Assembly (NCBI GenBank): GCA_014379485.1
Contig: JACMLS010001075.1
Coordinates: 1 to 7,645 of the forward strand
Reading direction: 5' to 3'
Origin: Bacteroidia bacterium
GTDB taxonomy: Bacteria; Bacteroidota; Bacteroidia; B-17B0; Aurantibacillaceae
DNA: 7,645 nucleotides
Shown: one piece after another, positions 6,350 through 7,645 of the stretch
Position numbering within the stretch: position 1 is the stretch's first letter
Layout of the letters: the number at the start of each line of letters is the position of its first letter
Made by a program: the position numbers and the translations under genes
Notes under the pieces: generated by a model
Database searches by the model: none
Told to the model about the DNA's origin: nothing
What the model saw: the letters and a program-made list of their open reading frames with translations, nothing else

Positions 6350-6733
6350 ATGGAAACGTTAACAGTAAATCAAAACACAGAAGTAAACTCAACTAAAGAG
6401 ATCATTAACAAAGTAATTCTTACCGGGTTTTTAGGACAAGACCCGAAAGTTGATGTGCTGGCGAGCAAAATGAAAGTTGCAAAATTCAGCGTGGCAACAA
6501 ACTACCAGTACAAAAATTCTAAAGGCGAAATGGTGAAAGAAACGCAGTGGCACAACATTGTTGCCTTTGCAAAACTTGCCTCTGAAGTAGAAGCAAAACT
6601 AAAAAAAGGAACCCGCGTTACTGTTGAGGGAAGAATTTCCTACAACATTTTTACTGATAAAGCCGGGGTGAAAAAACAATACACCGATATTATTGCAAGC
6701 GAATTTGCAATGCATCAGAAAAAAGAAGCATAA
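6350..6733 (+). CDS. SSB-like OB-fold protein, copy C (short N terminus, no acidic tip)
   Basis: The 127-residue SSB-family protein has only about 15 residues ahead of the OB-fold. The fold reads KEIINKVILTGFLGQDPKV (16-34, with canonical G-Q-D-P), AKFSVATN, ETQWHNIVAFAKLA (64-77; Trp67, His68), LKKGTRVTVEGRI, YTDIIASEFAM. It ends HQKKEA with no acidic tip. Trp90 of copy B corresponds to Phe73 here, as in E. coli SSB, where this position is also not Trp. The frame is open upstream to an ATG at 6242, but that start lies inside the perfect inverted repeat and would add 36 residues of basic, non-family sequence. The ATG at 6350 is therefore chosen. It is more similar to copy A than to copy B. 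It is followed 43 bases later by a strong terminator that closes the cluster. Expression may be modulated by the hairpin in its leader. Confidence 0.93.
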   Translation: METLTVNQNTEVNSTKEIINKVILTGFLGQDPKVDVLASKMKVAKFSVATNYQYKNSKGEMVKETQWHNIVAFAKLASEVEAKLKKGTRVTVEGRISYNIFTDKAGVKKQYTDIIASEFAMHQKKEA

Positions 6734-6776
6734 TTAAAATTGCTTTTAGGACAATAAAACTTGCCATGGTTTTATG

Positions 6777-6827
6777 CCCTCCCGTCAATTTCAGTTCAAG
6801 GGACTGATTTAGTCGGGAGGGTTTTTT
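6777..6827 (+). terminator. Intrinsic terminator of the SSB-like cluster
   Basis: CCCTCCCG (6777-6784) pairs perfectly with CGGGAGGG (6814-6821), followed at once by six T (6822-6827). The loop can form an inner TCAGT/ACTGA stem (6791-6795/6803-6807). This is a classical rho-independent terminator for + strand transcripts. The T-tract overlaps the stop codon of the convergent minus-strand gene. No T-run lies on the other side, so it should act in one direction only. Confidence 0.92.
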
Positions 6828-7215
6828 ATTTCTCTGATTTTTTCTTTCGGGCTTTTGGAATTCTGCCAACCCGGAGATCTTTTTTTAAAATAAACTCACA
6901 CAACAATGTGGCAGAACTTTCAAAATTATCATCGTCATACGGAATCATTTGCCAGTTGGTTTCAGATTTTCCATTAGACAAAATAGAAATGCTTTTCATT
7001 GAGGGAAACTCTTTTTTGAGGGATTTGTGAAACTCTTTGTCGGTTGCAATCCAGATTCCATTACAATCTTCGTGGTCTTCTTTTTTTCGCAGAATGATCA
7101 TTATTTTTTCTCCCACATAAATAGCGTGGCAACCAAACATGGGTTTTATTCTGAAGTCAAGGCGGCTGAGCAAATCCAACACAAAAGGGTAGGGGACAGA
7201 ATTTTTCTTCTTCAT
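6826..7215 (-). CDS. TfoX/Sxy N-terminal-domain-like protein (tentative)
   Basis: The 129-residue cytoplasmic protein has no signal peptide or membrane segment. Residues 22-37 read RIKPMFGCHAIYVGEK, resembling the R-x-M-F-G-g-x-x-i-Y-v start of TfoX N-terminal domains. Strand-like stretches follow (KIMIILRKK, NGIWIATD), then a W-x-x-IP-x-D-D segment (88-96, QMIPYDDDNFE) and a helix (SSATLLCEFILKKD). The last nine residues are strongly basic (KARKKKSEK). TfoX/Sxy proteins promote competence gene expression in gamma-proteobacteria. In Bacteroidota the related single-domain proteins have no established role, and the YjbR/MmcQ-type fold is an alternative. The ATG at 7213-7215 is the likely start. 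The gene is convergent with the SSB-like cluster, and its stop codon lies in that cluster's terminator T-tract. The gene is secure; the family call is about 0.45. Confidence 0.8.
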   Translation of the reverse strand: MKKKNSVPYPFVLDLLSRLDFRIKPMFGCHAIYVGEKIMIILRKKEDHEDCNGIWIATDKEFHKSLKKEFPSMKSISILSNGKSETNWQMIPYDDDNFESSATLLCEFILKKDLRVGRIPKARKKKSEK

Positions 7216-7415
7216 GTTAAAGCGCGGAAGAGTTAAAGTTAAGAAAACAATTCTGATTGAAAATTTTAAATATATTCCGGGTGATTCTGGCGGCAGGTCA
7301 AATTAAAGAGTTGATTTTGTTAAATGTTGCGGCCTAAGAACTCTTTTTTACGGATTTAATTTGCTTACTAAACAGATTATTACCTATTTTTAGTTGTCAG
7401 AATTATTTTTAAAAG
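7216..7415. other. Divergent intergenic region with an AT-rich inverted repeat
   Basis: These 200 bases separate the minus-strand TfoX-like gene from the VOC gene and should hold both promoters. AAAGAGTT (7305-7312) and AACTCTTT (7339-7346) form an 8-bp inverted repeat with a 26-base loop, running into a T-tract (7344-7349). This looks like a weak terminator but has no gene ending in front of it. No convincing open frame is seen. Confidence 0.5.
7360..7392 (+). promoter_or_regulatory. Candidate promoter of the VOC gene
   Basis: TTTG at 7360-7363 and TATTTTTA at 7385-7392 resemble the Bacteroidota -33 (TTTG) and -7 (TAnnTTTG) boxes, with one mismatch in the latter and 21 bases between them. 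Transcription would start near 7399, about 17 bases before the ATG. The call rests on pattern matching only. Confidence 0.35.
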
Positions 7416-7645
7416 ATGGCCGTTTTAGAAAAAAATTTGGTGGGTTGGTTTGAAATTCCGGTTTCAAATATGGACAGGGCTATATTGTTTTACGAAACTG
7501 TTTTTACCATTAAATTATTCAGAAATAAAATGGGCCCGCTTGAAATGGCCTGGTTTCCGTGGACAAAAGAGGGGACTGGGGCAACCGGCTCGCTGGTTCA
7601 CCACTCAGGTTTTTATAAACCATCTTCTGACGGAACTCTTATTTA
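7416..7645 (+). CDS. VOC (glyoxalase/dioxygenase-fold) family protein, 3' end beyond window
   Basis: The open frame from the ATG at 7416 runs without a stop to the window edge (76 complete codons plus two bases). It reads NLVGWFEIPVSNMDRAILFYETVF (residues 7-30), the typical first beta-alpha unit of a vicinal-oxygen-chelate domain, followed by MGPLEMAWFPW (39-49) and TGSLVHHSGFYKPSSDGTL (57-75). Full-length relatives are about 120-130 residues, so roughly the last 40% is missing here. VOC proteins of this type in Bacteroidota are usually annotated only as glyoxalase-like, and the substrate cannot be inferred. Whether the metal ligands are complete cannot be judged from the part present. The divergent neighbour is the TfoX-like gene. 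Confidence 0.9.
   Translation, partial: MAVLEKNLVGWFEIPVSNMDRAILFYETVFTIKLFRNKMGPLEMAWFPWTKEGTGATGSLVHHSGFYKPSSDGTLI

Noticed and set aside
5215..6733. Reading the three SSB-like genes as a prophage or integrative-element replication module
   Set aside because: No integrase, transposase, relaxase, phage structural gene, attachment site or tRNA is visible, and composition resembles the neighbouring genes.
6761..7236. Plus-strand frames opposite the TfoX-like gene
   Set aside because: The first runs through the intrinsic terminator and neither resembles a protein family. The minus-strand product has coherent domain-like sequence.

Overview
The window is AT-rich and looks like a chromosomal segment of a Bacteroidota bacterium, possibly from the Chitinophagales/Sphingobacteriia side. 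The reasons are a Ser-Ala-Gln type signal peptide end on a small beta-barrel protein, purine/A-rich leaders without clear Shine-Dalgarno sites, a Kup of about 645 residues, and a VOC protein with a familiar Bacteroidota-style sequence. The phylum call is firm-ish; anything finer is inference. No phage, transposon, CRISPR, tRNA or rRNA signal was found.

Left part (1-4677), all on the + strand: a small exported, probably outer-membrane protein; a 90-residue protein whose core resembles an Sm-like/SH3-type small barrel; the potassium transporter Kup; and a membrane-bound sensor histidine kinase (TM-sensor-TM-HAMP-PAS-HisKA-HATPase). The short gaps between the first three fit a shared transcript. 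The kinase sits 114 bases after kup, behind an AT-rich dyad. The set reads as a potassium/envelope-stress neighbourhood, but no response regulator is in view and the functional link is inferred from proximity.

Middle (4678-5214): 537 bases without a convincing gene. It holds overlapping weak ORFs on both strands, a perfect Bacteroidota-type -7 motif, a GGCC-capped imperfect inverted repeat and a 10-bp tandem repeat.

Right-centre (5215-6827), the most unusual part: three consecutive, diverged single-stranded-DNA-binding-protein (SSB)-like genes on the + strand. All keep an OB-fold core with the Trp-His signature. All lack the acidic C-terminal tip by which normal SSB recruits partners. Two carry a low-complexity extension at the N terminus rather than the usual C-terminal linker. 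A perfect 14-bp inverted repeat lies in the leader of the third gene, and a strong intrinsic terminator closes the cluster.

Right end: a minus-strand gene resembling the TfoX/Sxy N-terminal domain converges on the terminator, with its stop codon inside the T-tract. After a 200-base divergent intergenic region, a VOC (glyoxalase-fold) gene starts on the + strand and runs off the window.
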